A stretch of 64,000 nt of DNA from Neobacillus niacini. Lineage in GTDB: Bacteria; Bacillota; Bacilli; Bacillales; Cytobacillaceae. Position 1 is the first letter of the stretch. The number at the start of each line of letters is the position of its first letter. Where the stretch lies: contig NZ_JAUSZN010000001.1 of NCBI RefSeq assembly GCF_030817595.1, positions 4,347,501 through 4,411,500 on the forward strand. Reading direction: 5' to 3'. The position numbers and the translations under genes were made by a program. Under the pieces are notes generated by a model. That model searched no databases. It saw only the letters and a list, made by a program, of their open reading frames with translations, and was not told the DNA's origin. Below, one piece after another: positions 1-11,923 of this stretch.

Positions 1-2282
1 TCTTCTTCACCTGTTACAGCCCTTACAGAAACTAATGAGCCATTCTTTTCGGTAACATGACAAGTTTTAATACCTTTACCGCCTCTGCCTTGAATTCGAT
101 ACTCCTCTGCTGGTGTACGTTTTCCATATCCGTTCTTAGTTACGATAAGGACGCTGCTATTTTCCTCAAGCACTTCCATACCAACTACCTCATCATCCGA
201 ATCTAAGGTGATTCCTTTTACCCCAGTTGCGGTTCTTCCCATAGAGCGAACATCGGTTTCAGGGAAACGGATTAGCATACCCTTTTTCGTTCCAATGATC
301 ATATGTTTTGTTCCATCTGTTAAGCGAACAGAAATCAGTTCATCACCTTCACGAAGATTTAACGCAATTAAGCCATTATTACGAATATGTGCAAATGATG
401 TTAATGGAGAACGCTTAGAGATACCTTCTTTTGTCGTAAAGAATAAGTACCAATCATCCACAAATTCCTCAATTGGAATAATGGCATTAACCCATTCTCC
501 TTTTTCAATTCCAAGAAGGTTAATGATTGGCAGCCCTTTTGCTGTACGGCTGTATTCAGGGATTTCATATCCCTTTGAACGATAAACCTTACCTTTATTT
601 GTAAAGAAGAGAATTGTATCATGAGTAGATGTCGTGATTAAATGCTCCACGAAGTCATCCTCATTGGTACCCATCCCTTGTATACCGCGACCGCCTCTTT
701 TTTGTGCGCGGTACGTTGAAACAGGCAGACGTTTAATATAGCCATTATGTGTTAACGTAATAACAATATTTTCACGTGGGATGAGATCTTCATCTTCTAT
801 ATTTTCAATTCCGCCTGTTACGATTTCCGTACGGCGATTATCATTAAATCGCTCTTTGAGCTCTAGTAATTCTTCACGTATGATTTCAAGAACCTTTTCT
901 TCATCAGCTAGTATTGCTTTTAATTCCGCGATTAGCTTAACAAGACTTTGGTACTCTTCCTCAATTTTCTCCCTTTCTAAACCAGTTAAACGCTGTAAAC
1001 GCATGTCAAGTATCGCTTGTGCTTGTTTTTCAGAGAGGTTAAATTGCGTCATTAATCCTTCGCGCGCAATATCTGTTGTCTGAGAGCTTCTAATTAAGCT
1101 AATGACAGCATCGAGATTATCCAAGGCAATTCTTAAACCATCTAATATATGAGCCCTTGCTTCTGCCTTTCGCAGCTCAAATTCTGTTCGTCTGCGAATA
1201 ACGACAATTTGATGGTCTAAATAATGGACTAAACATTGTTTTAAATTTAATACCTTGGGATGTCCATTTACTAGGGCTAGTGTATTAATACCAAAGCTAG
1301 TTTGAAGAGACGTTTGTTTATATAAGTTATTTAGTAGGACATTTGCATTTGCGTCTTTACGAACCTCAATAACAATACGCATTCCATTGCGGTCAGATTC
1401 ATCACGTAAATCAGTAATGCCTTCTATTTTTTTATCACGATGCAATTCTGCGATTCGTTCAACTAATTTCGCTTTGTTTACTTGGTATGGTAATTCGTTA
1501 ATAATAATAACTTCTTTACCATTTGATTTTTGTTCAATCTCAACTTTTCCGCGTATGGTGATTGACCCTCTACCTGTTTCGTATGCTTTACGAATACCGC
1601 TTCGGCCAATAATGATTCCTCCGGTTGGAAAGTCCGGGCCAGGAATGACCTCCATTAATTCTTGGATAGTGATCTCTGGGTCACGAGTAACAGCTAATAC
1701 GCCATCAATCACTTCACCTAGCTGGTGTGGTGGAATATTTGTAGCCATACCAACAGCAATACCCATAGAACCATTGACTAATAGATTAGGGAATCTTGCT
1801 GGTAGAACAGAAGGCTCTCTTTCTTCACCATCATAGTTGTCCTGGAAATCGATTGTGTCTTTGTTAATATCCCTAAGTAGTTCCATAGAGATTTTGGACA
1901 TTCTAGACTCTGTATAACGCATTGCCGCAGCTGAATCCCCATCTACTGATCCAAAATTTCCATGTCCATCAACAAGCATATAACGATAGTTAAAGTCCTG
2001 CGCCATCCGTACCATTGTTTCATATACGGCAGAATCTCCATGCGGGTGATATTTACCGATTACATCCCCAACGATACGAGCTGATTTTTTATAAGGTTTA
2101 TCCGCGTGTATGCCAAGATCATGCATAGCGTATAAAATACGGCGATGAACTGGTTTTAAACCATCTCGAACATCTGGAAGGGCACGAGAAACAATAACAC
2201 TCATTGCATAGTCAAGAAACGATGTTTTCATTTCTTGGCTGATATTAATATCTTTCACTTGAGAATTTGGTGTTTCGGCCAT
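1..2282 (-). CDS. gyrA: DNA gyrase subunit A, cut by the left edge
   Basis: GyrA is the breakage-reunion subunit of the A2B2 topoisomerase II that introduces negative supercoils. About 760 codons are present from an ATG at 2282, preceded by a good AGGAGG site. The catalytic tyrosine is Tyr123, in the motif AMRYTESR (codon at 1914-1916). The N-terminal winged-helix tower region and most of the C-terminal beta-pinwheel are present; a GyrA-box-like QGRGGKG lies near 65-100. The family is about 820-830 residues long, so roughly 60 C-terminal residues lie outside the window. It follows gyrB on the same strand, the standard Bacillus order, but 170 bp with a hairpin and a repeat separate the two genes. 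Confidence 0.97.
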   Translation of the reverse strand, partial: MAETPNSQVKDINISQEMKTSFLDYAMSVIVSRALPDVRDGLKPVHRRILYAMHDLGIHADKPYKKSARIVGDVIGKYHPHGDSAVYETMVRMAQDFNYRYMLVDGHGNFGSVDGDSAAAMRYTESRMSKISMELLRDINKDTIDFQDNYDGEEREPSVLPARFPNLLVNGSMGIAVGMATNIPPHQLGEVIDGVLAVTRDPEITIQELMEVIPGPDFPTGGIIIGRSGIRKAYETGRGSITIRGKVEIEQKSNGKEVIIINELPYQVNKAKLVERIAELHRDKKIEGITDLRDESDRNGMRIVIEVRKDANANVLLNNLYKQTSLQTSFGINTLALVNGHPKVLNLKQCLVHYLDHQIVVIRRRTEFELRKAEARAHILDGLRIALDNLDAVISLIRSSQTTDIAREGLMTQFNLSEKQAQAILDMRLQRLTGLEREKIEEEYQSLVKLIAELKAILADEEKVLEIIREELLELKERFNDNRRTEIVTGGIENIEDEDLIPRENIVITLTHNGYIKRLPVSTYRAQKRGGRGIQGMGTNEDDFVEHLITTSTHDTILFFTNKGKVYRSKGYEIPEYSRTAKGLPIINLLGIEKGEWVNAIIPIEEFVDDWYLFFTTKEGISKRSPLTSFAHIRNNGLIALNLREGDELISVRLTDGTKHMIIGTKKGMLIRFPETDVRSMGRTATGVKGITLDSDDEVVGMEVLEENSSVLIVTKNGYGKRTPAEEYRIQGRGGKGIKTCHVTEKNGSLVSVRAVTGEE

Positions 2283-2344
2283 TTTAGTACCTCCTATTTT
2301 GGTGACGATCTGCCTTTAATCATCATCCAATGAGATCAAGATAA

Positions 2345-2386
2345 ACGAAAAAAGGAGGATAGTGGTCACCCCTCTATCCCTTTTTG
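2345..2386 (-). terminator. Hairpin between gyrB and gyrA
   Basis: GGATAG and CTATCC can pair around an 11-nt loop. On the minus strand the stem is followed by TCCTTTTTT. The stem is short, so it may act as a partial terminator or attenuator between gyrB and gyrA. A T-rich run also follows on the plus strand, so direction is not certain. Confidence 0.4.
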
Positions 2387-2450
2387 AAAAGCGGAAGCGC
2401 CTTGTCCAGTGGCTTAAGCCCCCGAACCCCTAAGCGCTGTCGCTAGACAA
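2385..2450. repeat. Short dispersed hairpin repeat (family B, copy 1)
   Basis: A 66-bp GC-rich element starts with AAAAGCGGAAGCGCCTTG and ends with GCTAGACAA, with an internal GGCTTAAGCC palindrome. The same two ends in opposite orientation bound a longer element at 20918-21039. It sits directly after the gyrB stop codon. It resembles the short intergenic hairpin repeats common in Bacillaceae genomes; no coding capacity is visible. Confidence 0.7.
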
Positions 2451-2452
2451 AA

Positions 2453-4399
<1,947 letters not shown>

Positions 4400-4444
4400 T
4401 CATTCAAAAAAATCACTCTATAACCTAAATGAAAAATAATAATC

Positions 4445-4693
4445 TCAAGATTCCTGCATTTCCTTTTGATTTGAACGTTTTTTTAATGTTCCAGAAGAAA
4501 TTGGGGATAAATAAACCTTGTCGTAAGTAATTACGACAGATTTAAAGGGGTTTTTCGAAAGGTTAACAAGCTTTTCCTTATGCTGTTCTAAGAACTCTTC
4601 GACTAGATTTGAAGAATTCACGCACCCTTTATCAAGAATGGCGATGATATCCTTCGCCCTGATATTTAAATCTTCCCCGACATGAATATACAC
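4445..4693 (-). CDS. remB: Extracellular matrix regulator RemB (DUF370 family)
   Basis: This 82-residue protein matches the YaaB/RemB family, small DUF370 DNA-binding proteins; in B. subtilis RemA and RemB support biofilm matrix gene expression. The start VYIHVGED is a GTG at 4693, with GAGGTGG 5 nt upstream; an ATG eleven codons earlier is open but lacks a good ribosome site and would overlap recF. The C-terminus SGTLKKRSNQ matches the family pattern. It lies between recF and gyrB, its conserved position. DNA-binding activity is inferred from the family. Confidence 0.88.
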   Translation of the reverse strand: MYIHVGEDLNIRAKDIIAILDKGCVNSSNLVEEFLEQHKEKLVNLSKNPFKSVVITYDKVYLSPISSGTLKKRSNQKEMQES

Positions 4694-4703
4694 ACTTACC
4701 ACC

Positions 4704-5822
4704 TCAATTAACTTTATTGATAACACCAGACTCTACTTCAAAAGTTGAAGCTTCTTTTAATGTTTGATGATGGATTCCGTCCACACTCGTTGTTGTAACG
4801 AATGTTTGGACCTTCCCCTGGATGGTATTAAGCAAGTGTGACTGACGATAATCATCTAATTCCGATAAAACATCGTCAAGGAGTAAGATGGGATATTCGC
4901 GAATTTCTGAATGAATTAATTCAATTTCGGCAAGCTTAACAGAAAGTGCCGTTGTTCTTTGCTGACCTTGTGATCCAAATGTCGAAACATCCCGATTATT
5001 TACAAAAAACAACAAATCATCACGATGTGGTCCAAATAAGGTTGTACCACGTTCTATTTCCCTACTTCTAACTTTACTAAATTTTTCCTCAAAGCTTGCT
5101 TTCATTTTCGACAAATCTTGGTCTTCTAATACATCAACAGATGGTTTATAGACAATTTCTAATGATTCCAGCCCTCTAGAAATGCCCTTATGAATAGGCT
5201 TAGCCCAATTTTCAAGCAAGTGGAGAAACTCAAACCTTTTGAATACTATTTTCACAGCCATATCAATAAACTGCTCAGTAAGAATTTCGAGCATGGTTTG
5301 ATCGGTTTGTTTTTTTATTTGCAACATTTTCAAAAAATGATTTCTCTGTTGAAGTATTTTTTGATATTGACTCATATCATGTAAATAAATGGGCGACACC
5401 TGCCCAATTTCCATATCAATAAACCGCCTTCTTACTTGCGGGCTGCCTTTTACTAAATTTAAATCTTCCGGTGCGAACATGACCACATTCATGTTCCCGA
5501 CATATTGGCTTAGTTTCTGCTGCTCTATATGGTTGCATTTAGCCTTTTTTCCTTTTTTGGAAATAATTAATTGCAATGGCAATGAGCTGTGCTGTTTTTG
5601 AACCCTACCCTCTATTTTAGCATACTCCTGGTCCCAGCGAATAAGATCTTTATCATTTGATGTTCGATGAGACTTAGCCATCGCTAAAACATAAATAGAT
5701 TCCATCACATTTGTTTTACCCTGAGCGTTTTCCCCAAGGATGACATTAACTTTATTTTCAAACTCGACCGACAGGCTCTGATAATTTCGATAATCCCTCA
5801 GTGCTAATTGTTCAATATACAT
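4704..5822 (-). CDS. recF: DNA replication and repair protein RecF
   Basis: RecF is an SMC-like ATPase that acts with RecO and RecR to load RecA onto gapped DNA. Walker A is GENAQGKTN near residues 30-38, the ABC signature region is [13 protein letters not shown] near 300, and Walker B is [11 protein letters not shown]. The 372-residue length is normal. It starts at an ATG at 5822, 16 nt after rlbA, and lies in the conserved dnaA-dnaN-rlbA-recF-remB-gyrB order, probably partly co-transcribed with rlbA. Confidence 0.97.
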   Translation of the reverse strand: MYIEQLALRDYRNYQSLSVEFENKVNVILGENAQGKTNVMESIYVLAMAKSHRTSNDKDLIRWDQEYAKIEGRVQKQHSSLPLQLIISKKGKKAKCNHIEQQKLSQYVGNMNVVMFAPEDLNLVKGSPQVRRRFIDMEIGQVSPIYLHDMSQYQKILQQRNHFLKMLQIKKQTDQTMLEILTEQFIDMAVKIVFKRFEFLHLLENWAKPIHKGISRGLESLEIVYKPSVDVLEDQDLSKMKASFEEKFSKVRSREIERGTTLFGPHRDDLLFFVNNRDVSTFGSQGQQRTTALSVKLAEIELIHSEIREYPILLLDDVLSELDDYRQSHLLNTIQGKVQTFVTTTSVDGIHHQTLKEASTFEVESGVINKVN

Positions 5823-5838
5823 GAAAACGACACAACCT

Positions 5839-6057
5839 TTAGTTACTCGTAATCAAAAACTCTCCAAAGCCGGGAATTGTGACTTTATCTCCCGCTCGAA
5901 GCTTTCTTCCTCTTCTTTGATCTTGTTCGCCATTAATAAAAATATCGTTTTCACTTAAAAACCATTTTGCCATTCCACCAGATTGGATGACGTCAGCTAA
6001 TTTAAGAAATTGTCCTAACGTAATAAACTCTGTATTTAGCTTTATTTCTTCAGGCAA
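5839..6057 (-). CDS. rlbA: S4-domain RNA-binding protein RlbA/YaaA
   Basis: This is a 72-residue single-domain S4 protein: [17 protein letters not shown] begins the alpha-L fold and [14 protein letters not shown] closes it. The family (YaaA in B. subtilis) is linked to ribosome assembly and always sits between dnaN and recF in Bacilli. It is separated from dnaN by a terminator-like hairpin, so it probably has its own promoter in the 100-bp gap. Confidence 0.9.
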   Translation of the reverse strand: MPEEIKLNTEFITLGQFLKLADVIQSGGMAKWFLSENDIFINGEQDQRRGRKLRAGDKVTIPGFGEFLITSN

Positions 6058-6099
6058 TGTTTATCACTCATTTCTAAAATGGTCTCAATACTTTATTTT

Positions 6100-6145
6100 A
6101 CTAAAAAACAAAAAATAAAGAAAGTCACCAAAAAACATGGTGACT
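6100..6145 (-). terminator. Terminator after dnaN
   Basis: GTCACC at 6124-6129 pairs with GGTGAC at 6139-6144. On the minus strand the stem is followed by TTTCTTTATTTTTTG. It ends the dnaA-dnaN transcript before rlbA. Confidence 0.75.
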
Positions 6146-6160
6146 ATTCATGCGGTTATC

Positions 6161-7297
6161 CTAGTAAGTTCTTACAGGTAAAATCAGCTGAAGTGTGGTT
6201 TCATCATGCAGTGGATTGATAACAAAAGGTCTCATCGCTCCAGTGAAACTAATCCTTATATCTGTACCTTCAAGTGCTTTTAGGGCGTCCATCATATATT
6301 TAGCACTAAAAGATATCTTTAATTCTTCTCCATCGATGGATTGACTTTGAATTTCTTCGACGACTTTACCTACTTCAGGTGTGTTGGAGGAAATCTCTAT
6401 TACTCCGCCATCAATAGTTGAAAGTTTCACAACATTATTTCTGCCTTCACGGGCAAGTAAGGAAGCACGATCAATGGCATGTAAGAATTCCTTTGTATTA
6501 ACAATAATATCAGTTTTACTTTCACTTGGAATCAGTCTAGAAGTGTCAGGATAATTTCCTTCTAGCAACCTTGAGAAAAATAATAAATGCTTCGCTTTAA
6601 ACAAAATTTGATTTTCTGTGATAACGATATCTATTAATTCATTCGAGTCATCTATGATTTTACTCAGTTCATTCAGACTCTTACCTGGTATAACAACATT
6701 GTAGCTTTCGTTATTTTCAATTTCTATTTTTGCTTTTCTTAATGCCAGACGATGGCTATCTGTTGCAATACAGTTTAGTTCACCATTTTCAATCTTCCAG
6801 TTTACACCTGTCAAGATGGGACGTGTTTCTGAGGTGGATACGGCAAAAAAGGTTTGGCGTATCATCGTTTTCAGAAGATCCGTTGCAATATGAAATTTAT
6901 TATTTTCTTCTATTTGTGGCAGGTGCGGATACTCTTCTGCGTCAAGTCCGTTTAAATTAAATTCAGATTTCCCAGAGCGGATAACGGTTTGTAAAGATCC
7001 TAGTACTTCAATTTCGACTGAGTCAGTAGGTAATTTTTTTACAATTTCACTAAAAAATTTTGCTTGAAGGACGATAGAACCAGCTTGTTTGATTTCTACA
7101 ATCTCATCTCCATCTTCCTCATTTGGAATAAAAGACTCAATTGAAATATCGGAATCACTTCCCGTTAGGGTTACTCCTTCGCTGCTAGCTGTAATTTTGA
7201 TTCCCGTTAAAATTGGGATTGTCGTTCTCGAAGTGACAGCCTTCATAACATCTTGGACACTTTGGACAAGGCGATCCCGTTGGATGATAAACCTCAT
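6161..7297 (-). CDS. dnaN: DNA polymerase III beta subunit (sliding clamp)
   Basis: DnaN forms the ring clamp that tethers the replicative polymerase and recruits partners through its hydrophobic pocket. The protein is 378 residues with the three-fold clamp repeat and the characteristic C-terminal LILPVRTY. It begins MRFIIQRDRLVQSVQDV at an ATG at 7297, with GGGAGGA upstream. It follows dnaA after a 207-bp gap that holds the unwinding part of oriC. Confidence 0.98.
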   Translation of the reverse strand: MRFIIQRDRLVQSVQDVMKAVTSRTTIPILTGIKITASSEGVTLTGSDSDISIESFIPNEEDGDEIVEIKQAGSIVLQAKFFSEIVKKLPTDSVEIEVLGSLQTVIRSGKSEFNLNGLDAEEYPHLPQIEENNKFHIATDLLKTMIRQTFFAVSTSETRPILTGVNWKIENGELNCIATDSHRLALRKAKIEIENNESYNVVIPGKSLNELSKIIDDSNELIDIVITENQILFKAKHLLFFSRLLEGNYPDTSRLIPSESKTDIIVNTKEFLHAIDRASLLAREGRNNVVKLSTIDGGVIEISSNTPEVGKVVEEIQSQSIDGEELKISFSAKYMMDALKALEGTDIRISFTGAMRPFVINPLHDETTLQLILPVRTY

Positions 7298-7340
7298 TTT
7301 ATAATCCTCCCAGCAATTTTTTTGTTCTAAGCACGCATAA

Positions 7341-7499
7341 TTGAAAATTTTTGAACATATAATAATAAGTTTTTTAAATAAAAAACAGTAGAAGTACTAG
7401 TAGGCCCTGTTAGTATGTGGATAACCTATTTTTTGCAATGGAAACACAGTCTATCCACATGTGGACAGACTGTGCATAAACTAGTCCAAGTTATTCACA
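7341..7499. other. oriC: oriC downstream part: DnaA boxes, DnaA-trios and AT-rich unwinding region
   Basis: DnaA boxes (TTATNCACA or near) lie at 7416-7424, 7451-7459 (one mismatch), 7460-7468, 7471-7479 and 7491-7499. Beyond the box at 7416-7424 are a GC-rich cluster (7404-7408), then CAG-TAG-AAG-TAC-TAG-TAG at 7386-7403, then AT-rich DNA at 7341-7385. This is the B. subtilis basal unwinding layout: boxes, GC cluster, DnaA-trios, unwinding element. DnaA is expected to load here and open the AT-rich stretch toward dnaN. Confidence 0.88.
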
Positions 7500-7504
7500 T
7501 TATT

Positions 7505-8851
7505 TTAAACTCTCAACAACTCATTTAGCTCTTTCATTTGCTTTTGCAGCTGAAGATCAGTTTGCAAAAGTTTGGAAATCTTTTCATGAGCATGGATGAC
7601 TGTGGTATGATCACGACCTCCAAATTCTTCTCCTATCTTTGGTAATGAATAATCGGTTAATTCCCGTGATAGGTACATCGCAATTTGTCTAGGAAAGGCT
7701 ACTGATTTTGTTCTCTTTTTAGCTTTAAAATCTTCAAGTTTTACACTATAGTGCTCACCGACGGTTCTCTGGATATCAAGAATGGTGATTACTTTAGGTT
7801 TTGAGCTAGGGATGATATCCTTTAACGCTTCCGAAGCTAAATCGGCATTAATATCTTTATTGATTAAGGAAGAATAAGCTACCACGCGGATTAATGCTCC
7901 CTCAAGCTCTCTGATATTTGTATCAATTTGGTTAGCGATATAGAGCATAACCTCATTTGGTATATCTAATCCTTCAGCCTTAGCCTTTTTCCGAAGAATC
8001 GCAATTCTTGTTTCTAAATCTGGAGGAGTAATATCTGTGATTAATCCCCATTCAAAACGTGAACGCAGTCTGTCTTCAAGTGTTGGAATTTCCCTAGGCG
8101 GACGGTCACTTGAAATAACGATTTGTTTGCTTTCCTCATGAAGAGTATTAAAAGTATGGAAAAATTCCTCTTGCGTTGATTCTTTTCCAGCTAAGAATTG
8201 AATATCATCAATTAGTAACACATCAACGTTTCGATACTTGTTGCGGAATTCGACAGCTTTATTGTCACGAATAGAATTAATAAATTCGTTCGTGAATTTC
8301 TCTGAAGACAAATAAACTACCTTTGCGTTTGGTTTATGCTCTAAAACGTAATGACCAATTGCGTGCATTAAGTGTGTTTTTCCTAAACCAACGCCCCCAT
8401 AAATAAATAAGGGATTGTATGCTTTTGCGGGTGCTTCAGCTACAGCAAGGGATGCTGCGTGCGCAAATCGGTTGCCCGAACCAATAACAAACGTATCAAA
8501 AAGATACTTTGGGTTTAAAATATTTTGTGGAAAATCATGCTGATCATCCTCTTTTTTTGCCTTTTTAGCTGGCAATAGCAAGTCAGGGTCTTCCTCTTTT
8601 TGATTTTGCGGAATAATGAACTTAACAGATAGCTCTTCTCCAGTAATTTCATACAGGATTCCAGCAATTAACTGAGAGTAACGCTCCTCGAGCCAATCAC
8701 GTGCAAATTCATTTGGAGCAGTAATCACAAGTAGATTGCCTTGAAGGGAATGGGCCTTTGTGGACTTCAGCCAGGTGTCATAACTAGGCTTGCTAATCTT
8801 TTTCTCAATATTGGCTAAAGCAGCATTCCAAAGATCCGCAATATTCTCCAA
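7505..8851 (-). CDS. dnaA: Chromosomal replication initiator DnaA
   Basis: DnaA binds DnaA boxes, forms a filament and melts oriC. Domain I is at residues 1-85, a variable linker with acidic and lysine patches follows, then the AAA+ domain with Walker [10 protein letters not shown] and Walker [11 protein letters not shown], and the C-terminal helix-turn-helix with the signature [14 protein letters not shown]. The start is a TTG at 8851 with AAAGGAGGG upstream, as for B. subtilis dnaA. The 448-residue length is typical. oriC DNA lies on both sides. Confidence 0.98.
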   Translation of the reverse strand: MENIADLWNAALANIEKKISKPSYDTWLKSTKAHSLQGNLLVITAPNEFARDWLEERYSQLIAGILYEITGEELSVKFIIPQNQKEEDPDLLLPAKKAKKEDDQHDFPQNILNPKYLFDTFVIGSGNRFAHAASLAVAEAPAKAYNPLFIYGGVGLGKTHLMHAIGHYVLEHKPNAKVVYLSSEKFTNEFINSIRDNKAVEFRNKYRNVDVLLIDDIQFLAGKESTQEEFFHTFNTLHEESKQIVISSDRPPREIPTLEDRLRSRFEWGLITDITPPDLETRIAILRKKAKAEGLDIPNEVMLYIANQIDTNIRELEGALIRVVAYSSLINKDINADLASEALKDIIPSSKPKVITILDIQRTVGEHYSVKLEDFKAKKRTKSVAFPRQIAMYLSRELTDYSLPKIGEEFGGRDHTTVIHAHEKISKLLQTDLQLQKQMKELNELLRV

Positions 8852-9480
8852 CGGTTGTCCCTCCTTTATTATCTATCTATTATTCAAATGCATTTTGCAG
8901 GTTCGTTTCTGTCTAAACTCCATATATAGAGATATTTTTTCACAAAGAGTTGTGAAGTATCCGTAAATCGCAACCCCATAACAATTGGGCAATAGTTCCG
9001 TGAAAAAACAATGTTATACAAGCTGTACAACCTACTAATTTATAAATATACGAAACAATGGTTGTGGAAAAACATAATATAGGAAATAATGTGGAGTTTC
9101 GACAATATCCACCGCTTGTGGACAAGGTTCTGCAGTATGCTAGAATAACTTGTCCACACCTTATCCACAATTTGTGGATAACATATTTTAGAGACGAAGT
9201 TATTCAGAGTGAAAACACAAATATAATATCAGATAAAAGGCAGGTGTGCAATGCCTTTTCACCGTTTATCCACAACTGTAACAAGATGTGATTAAAACTT
9301 GTCCACAAGTAGTGGTTCCTGTGCAAAAACTGTCAATATCTTGTGAAACCTCGAAAAAAAAGTCGAAAAAAATATCCACAGGTAAATTTTTAAAAAGAAG
9401 ATTGCTTTAAAATCTTTAGTGATTAGAAATGGAGCTTGACGTAAAAAAATTTGGAACTGGGGAACAATATTTTAAGGGTG
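8852..9480. other. oriC: oriC upstream part: DnaA-box cluster
   Basis: This non-coding stretch lies between divergent dnaA and rpmH. Perfect TTATCCACA boxes are at 9161-9169 (+), 9173-9181 (-) and 9266-9274 (+). One-mismatch boxes are at 9063-9071, 9117-9125, 9150-9158, 9299-9307 and 9372-9380. The cluster corresponds to incA/incB of B. subtilis and must also hold the dnaA promoter, which could include DnaA autoregulation. The gene-strand switch from minus to plus occurs here, as expected at an origin. Confidence 0.92.
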
Positions 9481-9481
9481 G

Positions 9482-9510
9482 TTGACAATATGGGGGTCCG
9501 TCTTTATAAT
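9482..9510 (+). promoter_or_regulatory. Sigma-A promoter of rpmH
   Basis: A perfect -35 TTGACA (9482-9487) and perfect -10 TATAAT (9505-9510) are separated by 17 nt. The strength fits a ribosomal-protein operon next to oriC. Confidence 0.92.
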
Positions 9511-9555
9511 AAATTAGACTGTCTTTAACAGCTATTCCTCAGGGAGGTGTCATAT

Positions 9556-9690
9556 ATGAAAAGAACATATCAACCAAATAAACGTAAACATAGTAAAGTT
9601 CACGGTTTCCGTAGTCGTATGAGCAGTGCAAACGGACGTAAAGTTCTAGCACGCCGTCGCCAAAAAGGAAGAAAAGTATTATCAGCTTAG
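9556..9690 (+). CDS. rpmH: 50S ribosomal protein L34
   Basis: This is a 44-residue, highly basic protein starting [12 protein letters not shown] and ending RKVLSA, the L34 sequence pattern. GGGAGGTG lies 9 nt upstream of the ATG. It is the first gene to the right of oriC, followed by a hairpin and then rnpA, the universal rpmH-rnpA pair. L34 sits in domain III of 23S rRNA in the large subunit. Confidence 0.98.
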   Translation: MKRTYQPNKRKHSKVHGFRSRMSSANGRKVLARRRQKGRKVLSA

Positions 9691-9719
9691 GCCACTGAAA
9701 CATCAGTGGTCTTTTTTCT
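9691..9719 (+). terminator. Hairpin terminator between rpmH and rnpA
   Basis: GCCACTGA pairs with TCAGTGGT around AACA, followed by CTTTTTTCT. It probably gives partial termination, so that L34 is made in excess over RNase P protein. Confidence 0.8.
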
Positions 9720-9756
9720 AATAAAATCTTTCTAATGTAGATGGAAGGTGTTTTCT

Positions 9757-10101
9757 ATGAAGAAAGAATTACGGGTAAAGAAGAATAAAGAATTTCAAGA
9801 GGCATTTCAAAAAGGACAATCCTTTGCTAACCGGCAGTTTGTTGTCTATAGCCTGCCGAAAGAGGGTCAAGAGGATTTTCGAATCGGACTTTCAGTCAGC
9901 AAGAAAGTAGGAAATGCTGTAACGAGAAATCAAATAAAACGATACATAAGACAAGCTGTTTTCGAACTATCAGATCAAATTGTTCCAGGGAATGATTACG
10001 TGATTATTGCTAGAAAACCTGCAGCTGATATGGACTTTTTTGAAGTGAAAAAAAGTTTAACCCATGTCTTTAAGGTTGGTAAGGTTTTCAAGAGAAGGTA
10101 G
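9757..10101 (+). CDS. rnpA: Ribonuclease P protein component
   Basis: RnpA is the protein subunit that helps the RNase P RNA bind pre-tRNA leaders. The conserved RNR-like motif is seen as [16 protein letters not shown] near residues 53-68, and [12 protein letters not shown] is typical of the N-terminus. I choose the ATG at 9757 (GGAAGGTG 6 nt upstream), giving 114 residues; a GTG three codons earlier is open but overlaps the ribosome site. It belongs to the rpmH-rnpA-spoIIIJ-khpB cluster. Confidence 0.95.
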   Translation: MKKELRVKKNKEFQEAFQKGQSFANRQFVVYSLPKEGQEDFRIGLSVSKKVGNAVTRNQIKRYIRQAVFELSDQIVPGNDYVIIARKPAADMDFFEVKKSLTHVFKVGKVFKRR

Positions 10102-10249
10102 TCAGTTAAAATAATGTTGTATTCATTATAAAATTAAGAGGTAAATTATTCTAAAAGATGGTAAAATACCATTTGAATATCACATTCGTTATTTTATAAA
10201 AAATTTTAATATTAAATAGAATATAAATTGTTCAAGGAGGAAAATTCGG

Positions 10250-11026
10250 TTGAAAAAACGAATATTACTTTTGCTTGGCATAGTTTCTGTATTTTTGTTA
10301 TTAGCTGGTTGTACAGAAATTAATAAGCCAATAAATGCTGAAAGTACAGGTTTTTGGAACGAGTACATAGTCTATCCGCTGTCCTGGGTGATTGTAAAAG
10401 GTGCAGAAATACTTGGTGGAAGCTTTGGATTATCACTTATTGTGGTTACGTTACTGATTCGATTAGCAATTTTGCCGCTAATGATAAAGCAGACAAGAAG
10501 CTCGAAAGCAATGCAGGCGCTGCAGCCAGAAATGAAGGCGCTTCGAGAAAAATACAGCTCTAAGGATCAGAAGACACAGCAGAAATTACAGCAAGAAACA
10601 ATGGCTCTTTTTCAAAAGCACGGAGTAAATCCGATGGCGGGATGTTTTCCATTAATCGTCCAAATGCCTATTCTAATTGGTTTTTATCATGCAATATCAA
10701 GAACAAGAGAAATTGCTGATCATAGTTTCCTGTGGTTTGATCTTGGGGACAAGGATCCTTTTTACATCCTGCCAATTATTGCGGGTATCACTACATTTAT
10801 TCAGCAAAAATTGATGATGGCCGGTCAAGAGCATAATCCGCAAATGGCGATGATGCTTTGGATGATGCCGATTATGATTGTCATTTTTGCTTTTAATTTC
10901 CCAGCAGCCCTTTCCTTATATTGGGTAGTCGGAAATCTTTTCATGATTGTTCAAACCTATTTCATTAAAGGACCGGACTTGAGAAAAGTGCAAGAATCCG
11001 GTAAAGCGGGAGGAGCAAAAAAGTGA
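10250..11026 (+). CDS. spoIIIJ: Membrane protein insertase SpoIIIJ/YidC1
   Basis: This YidC/Oxa1-family insertase inserts membrane proteins; in B. subtilis SpoIIIJ is also needed for forespore sigma-G activity. The 258-residue protein has a lipoprotein signal (LLLAGC, Cys about 21), an insertase core with the conserved arginine in [18 protein letters not shown], and several membrane segments to about residue 240. The start is a TTG at 10250 after AAGGAGG. The stop overlaps the khpB start codon, indicating coupled translation. Confidence 0.95.
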   Translation: MKKRILLLLGIVSVFLLLAGCTEINKPINAESTGFWNEYIVYPLSWVIVKGAEILGGSFGLSLIVVTLLIRLAILPLMIKQTRSSKAMQALQPEMKALREKYSSKDQKTQQKLQQETMALFQKHGVNPMAGCFPLIVQMPILIGFYHAISRTREIADHSFLWFDLGDKDPFYILPIIAGITTFIQQKLMMAGQEHNPQMAMMLWMMPIMIVIFAFNFPAALSLYWVVGNLFMIVQTYFIKGPDLRKVQESGKAGGAKK

Positions 11027-11643
11027 AACAAGTAACTGCTACCGGACAAACAGTCGAAGAAGCAGTGGAATCAGCTTTAGCTCAGTTAAATACAACAAAA
11101 GACCGCACAGATGTAGCTATAATTGACGAAGGTAAAAAGGGTATTTTTGGGATTTTTGGTTCGCGTCCTGCTGTCGTTAAGGTTACTGTCATCATTGATC
11201 CAATTGAAGAGGCTAAGAAATTTCTTCTTCAGGTTAGTGAACAAATGGGAGCTCCTATCGATATCGAAACGAGACGAGATGGAAAACAAATTCTATTTGT
11301 TATGACTGGTGAAAAGATCGCTCTTTTAATTGGAAAAAGAGGACAAACGTTAAATTCACTGCAATATTTAACACAGCTAATCGTTAATCGTTTTTCTAAT
11401 CAATACTTAACGGTTATTTTGGATGCGGAAGATTACCGAAATCGAAGAAATGATACGCTGATCCAGTTAGCTCATCGTCTTGCCCTTAAGGCTGTAAAAA
11501 CTGGCAAGGATGTTGCGTTGGAACCAATGCCTTCTTACGAGCGTAAAGTCATTCATACAGCATTATCCGACAATAAACGCGTTAAAACCTTTTCAGATGG
11601 TTCAGATCCACACAGGCATATCGTTATTTCACCAGTTAAATAA
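11023..11643 (+). CDS. khpB: RNA-binding protein KhpB/Jag
   Basis: This 206-residue protein has a Jag N-terminal domain (residues 1-52), a KH domain with [13 protein letters not shown] (about 103-115), and an R3H domain ([12 protein letters not shown] onward, ending [10 protein letters not shown]). In Gram-positives KhpB pairs with KhpA to bind many RNAs and influences cell elongation. The GTG start overlaps the end of spoIIIJ by 4 nt. A strong terminator follows. Confidence 0.95.
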   Translation: MKQVTATGQTVEEAVESALAQLNTTKDRTDVAIIDEGKKGIFGIFGSRPAVVKVTVIIDPIEEAKKFLLQVSEQMGAPIDIETRRDGKQILFVMTGEKIALLIGKRGQTLNSLQYLTQLIVNRFSNQYLTVILDAEDYRNRRNDTLIQLAHRLALKAVKTGKDVALEPMPSYERKVIHTALSDNKRVKTFSDGSDPHRHIVISPVK

Positions 11644-11650
11644 AATGAGT

Positions 11651-11685
11651 AAAAGACATCCTGTTTGAAGGATGTCTTTTTTTTG
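11651..11685 (+). terminator. Terminator of the rpmH-khpB cluster
   Basis: AAAAGACATCC pairs with GGATGTCTTTT around an 8-nt loop and is followed by a T run. Confidence 0.92.
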
Positions 11686-11751
11686 GTGTCATTAATTTAG
11701 ATCTAATAAGCACATGTTTATAACAATTATTTGAAATCTCTTGTTTTATTG

Positions 11752-11809
11752 TTATTCACATGTGGATAAGTTAAAATAATAGGTAGACATTTTTACAAGT
11801 TGTGGATAA
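11752..11809. promoter_or_regulatory. DnaA-box cluster upstream of mnmE
   Basis: Three matches to TTATNCACA are present: 11752-11760 (TTATTCACA, +), directly abutting 11761-11769 (TGTGGATAA, perfect, -), and 11801-11809 (TGTGGATAA, perfect, -). The gap between khpB and mnmE is 280 bp. From memory, B. subtilis also has a DnaA-box cluster upstream of trmE (mnmE); such oriC-proximal clusters restrain initiation and adjust transcription. Confidence 0.8.
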
Positions 11810-11923
11810 ATCGACGCTAGGATTTCTCATTTTTCAGAGAAGAACAGATGTGGTATTCTAATAATTTGGAGTAAAAATATTTCATTTTTATATAGATTAA
11901 TTTTATAAAGAGTGGTGAACGTA

